From positions 1 through 32,060 of the forward strand of contig VYFB01000071.1 of the NCBI GenBank assembly GCA_009842645.1: DNA of 32,060 bases, given 5' to 3'. The DNA is from Nitrospira sp. SB0677_bin_15. GTDB taxonomy: Bacteria; Nitrospirota; Nitrospiria; Nitrospirales; UBA8639. Positions 1 through 7,900 of this stretch are shown piece after piece (the stretch's first letter is position 1; the number at the start of each line of letters is the position of its first letter). The translations under genes were made by a program, and so were the position numbers. Below the pieces are notes generated by a model, which saw nothing but the letters and a program-made list of their open reading frames with translations, ran no database searches and was not told the DNA's origin.

Positions 1-70
1 CGAGGACACAACGCAGCCCTGCGCCCGATAGTGCAGTAAATCAGAGGTTCCTTAAGGCAAGATTGGACGC

Positions 71-147
71 GGGCCCATAGCTCAGTTGGTCAGAGCGGCT
101 GACTCATAATCAGTTGGTCCCAGGTTCAAGTCCTGGTGGGCCCACCA
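71..147 (+). tRNA. tRNA-Ile with CAU anticodon (ileX type)
   Basis: The sequence folds as a complete cloverleaf. The acceptor arm is 71-77 with 137-143 (seven Watson-Crick pairs), the D arm is 80-83 with 93-96, the anticodon stem is 98-102 with 110-114, and the T arm is 120-124 with 132-136. CCA is encoded at 145-147. The anticodon at 105-107 is CAT. The anticodon arm context (GACTCATAATC followed by TTGGTC) resembles the E. coli tRNA-Ile that reads AUA after lysidine modification, so I prefer Ile over elongator Met. The 3' half is the integration site of the island. Confidence 0.93.
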
Positions 148-175
148 TACAATCAATCAGTTATAAAGATTTGAA
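97..175 (+). repeat. attL: left copy of the 79-bp direct repeat
   Basis: Every base matches 16179-16257. Identity begins at G97, in the tRNA anticodon arm, and ends at A175. Tyrosine recombinases of the P4/tRNA-targeting class commonly cross over within the tRNA anticodon or T arms, so the crossover probably lies inside the tRNA part. The left copy keeps the whole tRNA functional. Confidence 0.9.
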
Positions 176-193
176 GAAAGCGAGAAATGGAAA

Positions 194-217
194 AGCTACA
201 AAAAAGCTACAAGCTAC
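194..217 (+). promoter_or_regulatory. Three AGCTAC motifs inside attL (candidate recombinase arm sites)
   Basis: AGCTAC occurs at 194-199, 205-210 and 212-217, in an A-rich context just inside the left attachment repeat. The same motif occurs three more times inside the right end: 16036-16041, 16046-16051, and inverted at 15959-15964. A short motif clustered at both ends of an integrated element is what arm-type integrase or excisionase sites look like. The function is inferred. Confidence 0.45.
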
Positions 218-302
218 AGCAAGGGGCGCGGGGATGGCATGAGCGGGGAATGAACCACGAGACCCGTTGAGGGAAGAAGGATTGCAACGCCATTAGGCCT
301 GA

Positions 303-443
303 CAAGCCCGCCTCCTTCCCTGGCTTCACGCCTGACCACTCCCTCCAATCTCGAATGAGAGTCCCGGACAGCGATGCCGCCCGTTCCGTGGTCTCCTGAG
401 TCGCCCCAGCATAGCCCGTCCGCCGGCCGCTCATGCCCGTTCT
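303..443. repeat. 141-bp repeat, left copy (84% identical to 16287-16427)
   Basis: The two copies align without gaps over 141 bp with 22 mismatches, 18 of them transitions. The left copy lies inside the island near attL. The right copy lies outside attR. In both places the repeat follows the tRNA 3' end and the att repeat; on the left, extra sequence of roughly 75-90 bp separates it from the att repeat. This is the pattern expected if two related elements inserted one after the other at the same tRNA. Confidence 0.8.
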
Positions 444-1052
444 TCGTCGCCCCCACCCGATCACGGTGTGAATGACCGCCTTCGTCAAGTGAACCCCTCA
501 AGCGACGTGCACCTACCTGTCCCTCCCATTCCGCGTCTCGCACTCCTCTGCCTGTCCCTTACCATACAACGCAGTTTCTCAGGGAAACTGGTTGGTTCAT
601 TCCCTAAAACCGTCATCGCCTTGCGGTGCGCCAGGACGGGGCCGCATCACTCGCCATTTTCTCTGACCCGTCCTGGTTCTCGCCCCGTGGCAAGGGCCGT
701 GTTTCGCCCATTCTACCCCTGACGCCACCCCTGATCTTACCCCTGTCATATGTCAGTGGTGATTTCACCGGTGAATGAGGCGGTACATCAACCGCCTCCT
801 TGTCGTCGTCGGTCTCGTGATCGACCCGTGTCCGGTCACGGCCGGGTGCCGGGAGCGCCGGCGCCCGGCGGAGGCTGCGCCTCGTGGCCAACTGCGCGTT
901 TGAACAACGCTTTTTGGCCACTTCACCGTCGGGGCCTGGGAGCGCCAGGCCCCGCCCAGGGGGAGCCCCTCTGGCACCACATGCCCCGCTGGACGCGGAG
1001 GATGTGGGCCATCCACCCCGCTGCGCGGTCCCGGCTGTTGCGAGGGGTCGCC

Positions 1053-1137
1053 AGCCGTGACCACCCCCAAGGGAACCTTCGTTTTCACTCGGGTTCTCGC
1101 CGCTGGACGCGGCTCAGTCTTGGGGGTGGTCACGGCT
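1053..1137. repeat. 19-bp perfect inverted repeat closing a predicted three-way junction
   Basis: Bases 1053-1071 are the exact reverse complement of 1119-1137. The 47-nt interval holds two further hairpins: 1072-1077 with 1092-1097 (five Watson-Crick pairs plus one G-T) and 1099-1103 with 1109-1113 (GCCGC/GCGGC around TGGAC). The whole folds as one closing stem with two arms. Confidence 0.75.
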
Positions 1138-1236
1138 CGCTCCTTCTACACACGGTGGCGCTCAGTTTCCCGCATGTTAAGGGCACATGTTGCCATACTT
1201 TTGGGGCGCATTTGTGCGAGCCGGGACCGCGCAGCC

Positions 1237-1305
1237 GACCAACCCGTGAGGCGTCGCTGGGGCTCCACCTCACGTCGCCTCGACCTGGGGGCCGAGTCGT
1301 TGGTC
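1237..1305. repeat. Second branched stem-loop domain
   Basis: A perfect 7-bp closing stem (GACCAAC at 1237-1243 with GTTGGTC at 1299-1305) encloses two internal hairpins: 1245-1251 with 1268-1274 (7 bp perfect) and 1279-1282 with 1293-1296. It has the same one-stem, two-arm layout as 1053-1137. Confidence 0.55.
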
Positions 1306-1309
1306 TCGC

Positions 1310-1411
1310 GGTCGCCCGTCGCATCGTCTGGGGACGATGGTGCCGGGCTCGTTCACGTCGCATCTGTCGATGCACGTGAACCGCATCGGCGTCCGGGCCG
1401 CTGGGGCGACC
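1310..1411. repeat. Third branched stem-loop domain
   Basis: An 8-bp perfect closing stem (1310-1317 with 1404-1411) encloses two strong hairpins. One is 1322-1328 with 1333-1339 around a TGGG loop. The other is a 13-bp stem with one bulged C, 1351-1364 with 1369-1381, around TGTC. Confidence 0.6.
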
Positions 1412-1424
1412 CTCGCCGCCTGCC

Positions 1425-1635
1425 TCGCTTTGGGAAGCGAGTCTGCGCCGCGGGACAGGGCGGTGAGGACGACTTGGATTTTCGCCTCCAATAATCGAGG
1501 TCCCTTCACAGAAGTCAGAAAGTCGCTGATCTGAGGCCGGGCTGCTTTGTCTAATATGGACTGGATGCGGTCTGGAATTGTGACCTCATCGCCTTCAGAC
1601 AGGCTTGAAAGCGTTTTGAAAAAGGCATCCGTGGA
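1425..1635 (-). pseudogene. Possible fragment of a lost minus-strand gene
   Basis: The minus strand reads open from just after a TGA at 1636-1638. It gives a protein-like stretch (beginning DAFFKTLSSLSEGDEVT and continuing through LLEAKIQVVLTALSRG) with a balanced amphipathic composition. There is no plausible upstream start codon, and the frame runs into the palindrome-rich DNA at about 1440, after which it no longer looks coding. I read it as the interior of a gene cut at both ends. It could also be chance. No family was recognised. Confidence 0.25.
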
Positions 1636-1638
1636 TCA

Positions 1639-1896
1639 GTGAGAGTGGTTTCGAAGACGAAACTGCGGACGCCGATTGAACGGCATCCACCACGCAGGTA
1701 TGATGCTTGCCGAAGTCCTGATTTTAAATGGCTCATTAAACCGCTTGGGCGTTCCTAAGCCGCAATTAACGGAATGCAGGTTAAGCTAACCGCCGGGAAA
1801 CGACGAGTCCGAGGACCAAGGCTCCACCGCAATAGCACTCCGAGTCCTCACTTCGCCGCTTGACTAATAGCCACGCGTAGCCTGAAGGAAGACATA
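1639..1896 (+). other. Leader region before the defence operon
   Basis: No convincing gene is visible. It ends in a purine-rich ribosome-binding stretch (AAGGAAG) a few bases before the ATG at 1897. A TTGACT hexamer lies near 1860, but no good -10 follows at 16-18 bp, so I do not call a promoter. The operon promoter must lie here or further left. Confidence 0.35.
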
Positions 1897-3951
1897 ATGC
1901 CGCTGAGCTATCTGAAATGGAACGATATAATCGCCAGTCACTTCTTTTCCGAGGAGAAAGCGGGAAAGGAAGTTCTTCTCTATGTGAATGAATCCTTGAT
2001 AAAGGAACTAGGCGGACCTCACGGCGTCGGCCTCGATGGATTTGTGGCGGCAGTGAAGACCGGGCCTCCCTGGGCTACGAAGTCTGGCATATGCCAGAAG
2101 GCATTGCAGACCCTCGAAGCGTGGCGCGAGAAGGATCTCAATTACCCTCCATATATCGTATACTTGGCGCTCTACGTACTCGCAGCTGGCTTAGAAGGCA
2201 ACTATGCGCCCCACGCATACTATCCTAGGCTCAACGACCTTCTTGGCGAAGGGGGCGTTACCCAAAAGGGTCGGCCCCCGTCCTTCGAGCAAATGATCGA
2301 CCTCTGGGACGATCTTGAAAAGTGGAGCAGGGAGGACAAAAACGAGAACCTTGGGCGATTCGTCGCCCGCATTCGTGGACAGTGGTGGATGGTCGGCCTC
2401 CCCCTGTCACAAACCCTGATCTCTGAAGACGAGCGCAGGCGGCTACCGCTCTTGCTCAGCGAGCGAGCACTTGACCCCTCAGATCTCCCGTCGCCAGAGG
2501 TTATCCTCCGTCTCCTCCGCCAGGCTGCCGGATCGCTGCTTCAGCGCCGCACGCTTCGAGTCCTTGATAGCCATGACAGCGATGCCATGGTGCTCCGTGC
2601 TGCTCTGGCCGACGTGGTCATCGAAGAACTTGAGGCTTGGGATGGGAGCGTCTTCGAAGAAGATCATCCCGGACGGCGGGTCGAGGCGAAGAGAACCCAG
2701 ACCGCCCTACGTCTTTGCCTGAAGTATGACGCGCTGGCCCAGCTTGTAACCTGCCGCGTGCGTATCAAGACGGCTTCCACCATCCCGGATGACGGCTGCA
2801 CATTCGTACGTGAAGGCAGTGACTGTAATTGGATGTGCAAGGACCTCTTTGGTGGATGGTCGAGCACGCTATACGATCCTGCCGATTCCCGCGATCTTGA
2901 CGGCACGGCCCTCGACTGGAATCACGGCGAACGTTTTCTTGACGTAGATAACCAATGGACCGCCACGCTTCGCCCAGCTACCACCAGAGTCTTCACACCA
3001 GGCTACCCCGAAGGCCTTCCAGACTATATCGAGAGGCAGCGCTTGGAGCGGAACACATCGTTCCTAATCGCCACAAGCAACAATGTTGAAATGATTAAAC
3101 GATGGGGCGATCAGCATTGCAGCAATTTCAAACAACATAGTGCTGACGGACTCCCACCCGGCTGGATACTCTTTTCTGGCGAGAACGCGAGGCACTCATG
3201 TCCTGGCGTGGACGTTCTCACTATCTCCTCCACCATACGTCTGCTTGTAAGAGGGGGCGTCAAGACAGAACGGGGTAACGTGTACCTCAAGGGAGCGCCA
3301 CCCTACATAATGCTTGAAAACGCCCTAGGGACCGAGTCCGTCACTCTGGACACGCAGATTCTCGAAAGGGACGCGCACAGCAACATATGGATGATACCGG
3401 ACGATGCGCCCGAAGGAAGGGCACTTCGGATCGAAGCACATGGACACGAACAGCCCTTACGAAAGATAATCAGGCTAGAAAGCCCCCACCTTCCGTTGCG
3501 GGAAGATTACACTTCATTTTGCCGGAATCCGGCTGGCATGCCCTCGCAGGACAGCCCACAATATGCGTGTGGCGCCGTCGTCCACTACAAGCCAGGTGAT
3601 GGTCCGCCCACATACTCTAAAGACCTGCCGTTACATCTCTCGACACACGTCACTCTGGTCGGCGCGACACCGGGTCAAATTGCTGTCTGGCCTGAGGAGG
3701 ACTTGCCAGATTGGTTGCCAGTGTGGGCAATCGTCAAGACAGGCCGCAAGCAGGGTAAGGCAGTCTTCTGCGGAACAGAAGAACAGGCAGGGCGGCCCTA
3801 TACGAAGAGAAGGCCACAGGGGGAAAGGGCCTTGGTCAAACGATGGAAGGATGTCGTCTGGCACAACCGCAAGCGCATAGTGCCCCCCGAACTCATAATA
3901 CTCCGCAAGAGGTGGCACGAGTACATGGAGGCAGCGAAGGATGTCGAGTGA
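1897..3951 (+). CDS. Defence-operon protein, DruF-like by position (684 aa)
   Basis: This is the first gene of the operon, with a good ribosome-binding site upstream. The 684-residue product has no signal peptide or membrane segment and appears cytoplasmic. I recognise no catalytic motif. The N-terminal third is helical and contains a YYPRLNDLL motif near residue 108. The central part has several Cys and Trp residues (around 300-315, CTFVREGSDCNWMC), and the C-terminal third is predicted mostly beta. The stop overlaps the next gene by 11 bp, so translation is probably coupled. The following 340-aa gene and giant helicase reproduce the DruF-DruG-DruE order of type II Druantia as described by Doron and colleagues, so I infer this is the DruF-like member. 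The assignment rests on gene order and size, not on a sequence match I could verify. Confidence 0.5.
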   Translation: MPLSYLKWNDIIASHFFSEEKAGKEVLLYVNESLIKELGGPHGVGLDGFVAAVKTGPPWATKSGICQKALQTLEAWREKDLNYPPYIVYLALYVLAAGLEGNYAPHAYYPRLNDLLGEGGVTQKGRPPSFEQMIDLWDDLEKWSREDKNENLGRFVARIRGQWWMVGLPLSQTLISEDERRRLPLLLSERALDPSDLPSPEVILRLLRQAAGSLLQRRTLRVLDSHDSDAMVLRAALADVVIEELEAWDGSVFEEDHPGRRVEAKRTQTALRLCLKYDALAQLVTCRVRIKTASTIPDDGCTFVREGSDCNWMCKDLFGGWSSTLYDPADSRDLDGTALDWNHGERFLDVDNQWTATLRPATTRVFTPGYPEGLPDYIERQRLERNTSFLIATSNNVEMIKRWGDQHCSNFKQHSADGLPPGWILFSGENARHSCPGVDVLTISSTIRLLVRGGVKTERGNVYLKGAPPYIMLENALGTESVTLDTQILERDAHSNIWMIPDDAPEGRALRIEAHGHEQPLRKIIRLESPHLPLREDYTSFCRNPAGMPSQDSPQYACGAVVHYKPGDGPPTYSKDLPLHLSTHVTLVGATPGQIAVWPEEDLPDWLPVWAIVKTGRKQGKAVFCGTEEQAGRPYTKRRPQGERALVKRWKDVVWHNRKRIVPPELIILRKRWHEYMEAAKDVE

Positions 3952-4963
3952 ACTCCTTTACGCTATGAGTATATCGGCCTCACTGAGTTTTGACCGTCTC
4001 AATGACCTTTTCAGGATCGTTTGCAAACCATCGCCAGCTCAAGGACGAGGAGTTCAGTGGCCTGGCATCAATATGCGGCAGCAAGTCATAAGTTCCTTCG
4101 TGGCGCTTGGCTTCTTCGAGGTCGATTACTCACATCGTCAGCTACACATGTGCCCACCTGTGCTTGTACTGCTGCCGTCGCCGGGAACACCGTGTGCGTT
4201 GTTCACTGGAGGACGCGTGCCCGAGACTGTCAGGAGCCTACGTGAGGCAGTTCGTAAGACTGCCGGCCACGCACGACTTGTGCAACAGCCCCAGAGCATT
4301 GGATGGATCAATATGCCTGACCGCATCATAGTCGAGGCAGTTGACAAAGAAACGTTGTCAACTATAAGTCAGGAAGCCGGTATCGATTGCGACCTTGACG
4401 AGCCAGCGGCCTGGAAGCTCATCAATCTTTCGCTGTCCATCACAGAGATGAGTGGCAATGTTGCCTTCGAACCAAGGCAAGCGCCTAGCTGGACGTGCAG
4501 GATCTTCCGCGACGACCAGTTGAAGTTCAGCAGCGTAGGGAAACAGCCTGATCATTCCCTGTGGCTCGCGGAGTACGTGAACCCAATCGACAAGCAACGC
4601 AGGCACTGGCTTTGGCGGGCAGCCGATGCAGCGAAAGTAGAGCGCAACTGGGGGAGGTACATCGTACTCGCTGAGCAAGGCAGGAACGTCCTGCTCTATG
4701 AGGGCCGGTCCCGTGCGCTTGTTGTTCCAGCCACTACACCACTTCCAGGCCTGATAGCTCGAGCGGCTGCACTCTCAGCTGGGGCTCATCCGGCCGTCGG
4801 CACAACAAGACGCCCCCTTGCCTCTATCCCAGCAGGGCACCCTATGTTCCTCTACCAGGATGTTCCTTACGCGATAGTTGAAATGATAGCCACTAAGCTC
4901 AAGCAGAAGCTCGTGTGGATTGATATGGAGGATATCGTGCTCAAAGGGAACGACTATGAATGA
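3941..4963 (+). CDS. Defence-operon protein, DruG-like by position (340 aa)
   Basis: The start ATG lies inside the end of the upstream gene (11-bp overlap), behind a GAAGG stretch. The end overlaps the helicase gene by 8 bp (ATGAATGA). The 340-residue protein is soluble. Residues 15-60 (FDRLNDLFR to FFEVDYSHRQL) look like a winged-helix or adaptor fold. This is followed by a beta/alpha segment with LVLLPSPG and an FTGGRVPETVRSLREA stretch around residues 75-105. No nuclease or ATPase motif is visible. Its position between the 684-aa protein and the DruE-like helicase fits DruG of type II Druantia. Tight coupling on both sides suggests it works in a complex with them. The assignment is positional and tentative. 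Confidence 0.48.
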   Translation: MSSELLYAMSISASLSFDRLNDLFRIVCKPSPAQGRGVQWPGINMRQQVISSFVALGFFEVDYSHRQLHMCPPVLVLLPSPGTPCALFTGGRVPETVRSLREAVRKTAGHARLVQQPQSIGWINMPDRIIVEAVDKETLSTISQEAGIDCDLDEPAAWKLINLSLSITEMSGNVAFEPRQAPSWTCRIFRDDQLKFSSVGKQPDHSLWLAEYVNPIDKQRRHWLWRAADAAKVERNWGRYIVLAEQGRNVLLYEGRSRALVVPATTPLPGLIARAAALSAGAHPAVGTTRRPLASIPAGHPMFLYQDVPYAIVEMIATKLKQKLVWIDMEDIVLKGNDYE

Positions 4964-7900
4964 CCCCATCGCTGCTTTTGAAAAAATACGTGACAACTTC
5001 ATCTTGTATGTCAAGACTGCTTTTGGGACACGCTTCCCAGGCTTGGAGGAAGAACGCGAAGAACTTCTCCGGCAGCCCGGCGTCCTGAACCAGGAGCCTT
5101 GGCTCGAACCACTTCCCTCATACCAAAGTTCCGGTAAAACCATCGACGATCTTGACGGGAGCGACCTCCCAGGACTGAATGGTCATCAACAAGATTTGTT
5201 TAAGAGCTTTGTTAAGTGCGGCCTTTTTGGCGACAACAAACTGCATCACCACCAGGTCGTCATGCTGCAGCGAGTCCTCACCGGCCGGCACTGCGTCGTT
5301 ACCGCAGGGACAGGTTCAGGCAAAACCGAAGCCTTTCTACTGCCCCTCTTCGCTCAACTCGTCAAAGAAGTGCCTGGATGGTCACGGCCAGGCCAACCTC
5401 ACGAGCATGTCCATGATTGGTGGAATAACCGCGATTGGCAAGACAGCTGTAAGAAAGGAAATAAGTTAGAAAGATCATTTAGGGTCCCGCAAAGAGGCCA
5501 CGAAGTGCGGAGGTCTGCAGTCCGGGCGCTCATCCTCTATCCCATGAACGCCCTCGTCGAAGACCAGCTCACGCGCCTCAGAAAGGCCCTTAACTCGGAC
5601 CAGGCTCAGACATGGTTCGAAGAGCAATCCCCAGGAAACCGCATCTACCTTGGCAGATACAACGGCTCTACACCCGTTGCGGGCCACGAACTACGGAGAA
5701 CAAGGAATCCACACACGGAAAAAATCCTTGAACTCTGTGAGCGAATGCAGGAAGCCGATAAGGCCTATGAGGCCGCCTGCCAGCATGCACGAAAGAATCC
5801 CCGAGACTGCGAGGTTATCGACTTCTTCCCAAGCCTCAACGGGGCTGAGATGAGAAGCAGATGGGATATGCAAGACCAACCGCCAGACATCCTTATCACA
5901 AACTTCTCGATGTTGAGCATCATGTTGATGCGCGAGGCGGATGAGCCTATTTTCGAGAAAACACGCGAATGGCTCGAAGGCGAGGACCTGCCAGCTGACC
6001 AACGCGCGCAAACCAAAGAATCACGCGTGTTCCACCTCATCGTGGACGAGCTGCACCTTTACAGGGGCACGGCTGGTGCGGAGGTTGCCTACCTTCTCCG
6101 CCTCCTGCTCCATCGGCTCGGCCTCCATCCCGATCATCCCCAGTTACGCATCCTGGCGTCAAGCGCATCGCTCGAGGCACAGGATCAACGGAGCCGCCAG
6201 TTCCTTAAGGACTTCTTCGGATCTGCAGACTTTGATGTTATCGAAGGCATGCAAGAACCGATGCTAAAGCCAAGCACCGCTCTGCCCCTAGCTCCTTTCG
6301 AGCACCTCGCCGTTGCGTCTGAGATCACCGACGCCACACTGGCCGAAGCAGCAGAAATGCTGGGCACTGACAGCACGCCCGTGCGCTTCTTTGATGCCGT
6401 GGACAGCCTCGACCTGCAGGCGCACCTGCTTGACGCCTGCATCATTGATCGTGCAGTACGTGCCGTCTCACTCACTGACATGGCTAAACGACTCTTTCCA
6501 AGCCACAATCTTAATGCGGCCAAGCAGGGGGTCAGAGGAATACTGATGACCAGCTCTCTTTTTGAGCAGTATGAGCGGGAACGGACGGTCCCCTCCTTCA
6601 GGATCCACTGCTTCTTCCGCAACATCGAGGGGCTCTGGGCGTCGTCCAAACCTTTAGCAGGCACGCCTGACAACAGGCCCATTGGTAAGCTCTACCCTGA
6701 CACGCGGATCATCTCAGACGGCGGTCATCGCGTTCTCGAGCTTCTCTACTGTGAACACTGCGGAACAGTATTCCTCGGAGGTCAAAAGCTGGTTACTCCT
6801 GAACAGGAGATAGAGCTTCTCTCGACCACTCCCGACATCGAGGGTATCCCAGAGAGGCAGGCAGCGAGGTTTGTCGAGCGCAGGACGTATCGGGAGTTCG
6901 GTGTCTTTTGGCCCCAAGGAGACCAGGAGTATGATAAACCTTCACGCTGGCGTCATTCTAAGTTCCGAGAAATTCGAAGAGGCCGGAACGCGTGGGGCGA
7001 ATGGCGGCAAGCGAGCCTCAACACCCACACCGGCCACCTCAGGCCCACTCACGAGGATGCAAAAAGACAACCAGAGCAATGGGAAAGAGGCTACATCTTC
7101 CACGTGGAGGCTCCTCGAGACGAAGAAGACGAGTACAGAGCGCTCCCTTGCGTCTGCCCAGCATGCAGCACGGACTTCGGGAGCCGCCAGAACAGGAAGT
7201 CGCCAATCCGTGGATTCAGGACAGGTTTCTCAAAGGTCAGTCAAATCTTCACTAAAGAGCTTTTCTACCAACTGCATTCAGAGTATGCCACAAGCCGAAA
7301 GCTTGTCGTTTTCTCCGATAGCCGTGAGGATGCTGCACAAATTTCGAATGGCGTCGAACGCAATCACTACTCCGACCTTGTCCGGGAGATCGTTTGCGAC
7401 GAACTCCAAGCGGCCATCAAGGGTCTTCCCGCTCTTATCGAAGATCTCGAACAGAAAGTCTCTCTGTCGCTCACCGCACAAGAGTATGTTGACAAACACC
7501 CGGGAGAATATGAACGTTACGGCAACCTCACTCAGATGGCAGACCTCGCAAAGGAGGGCATGCCAAAGCCGGTCCAAGACGAAATAGATAGGGCCCAATA
7601 CAAGATCGTCCAAGCCAAGGCGAGCGGCCGTGACCGCATTGTACCAATATCGGCAGTGCTCCCACCGACAGACGACCTTCGGGATTGTGGAATCCTTATC
7701 AGGCGACTCATTGCTAACGGCGTGAACCCAGCAGGCAATCACGTTCTTCTACAGGAGTTCCTTTGGGAAGAAAAGTACCATCACTGGACAACCCTGTTCG
7801 ACTTCGAGAACCTCACGTGGCAGCAAGGCCTGCCTCAAGGAGCCCACTATGCTAGAGAGAGGATAGTTGGGACACTTACTGCAAAGCTTTGCGATCTCTT

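Larger units (their letters stand above)
631..1441. ncRNA. Candidate large structured RNA or palindrome array (no coding gene)
   Basis: No plus-strand protein-like open frame is visible here, but the stretch is dense in strong stem-loops. These include: 631-640 with 667-676 (10 bp perfect); 777-784 with 791-798 (8 bp); 841-852 with 858-869 (12 bp, one G-T); 871-875 with 879-883; 884-890 with 915-921, enclosing 896-900 with 906-910; 931-939 with 945-953 (9 bp); 958-962 with 966-970; 972-982 with 1002-1011 (one bulged base), enclosing 986-989 with 995-998; the three branched domains listed separately; and 1424-1430 with 1435-1441. Loops recur: GAGCG twice, TGGG twice, TGGAC twice. This resembles an ornate RNA more than random DNA. 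The coding strand is unknown, and no named RNA family was recognised. Confidence 0.4.

Noticed and set aside
631-1441. CRISPR array
   Set aside because: There are no regularly spaced direct repeats; the structure is made of inverted repeats with different stems.
631-1441. Group II intron or integron attC array
   Set aside because: I found no domain V-like hairpin or reverse transcriptase, and no GTTRRRY-bounded attC cassettes or integron integrase.
207-1534. Several open frames on both strands
   Set aside because: They are Arg/Pro/Gly-rich, overlap each other, lack ribosome sites and coincide with GC palindromes. They look like chance frames in structured DNA.
4920-4955. Upstream ATG (4920) as helicase start
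   Set aside because: It lies within the upstream gene without a ribosome site, whereas ATG 4956 follows AAAGGGA and overlaps the stop as ATGAATGA.
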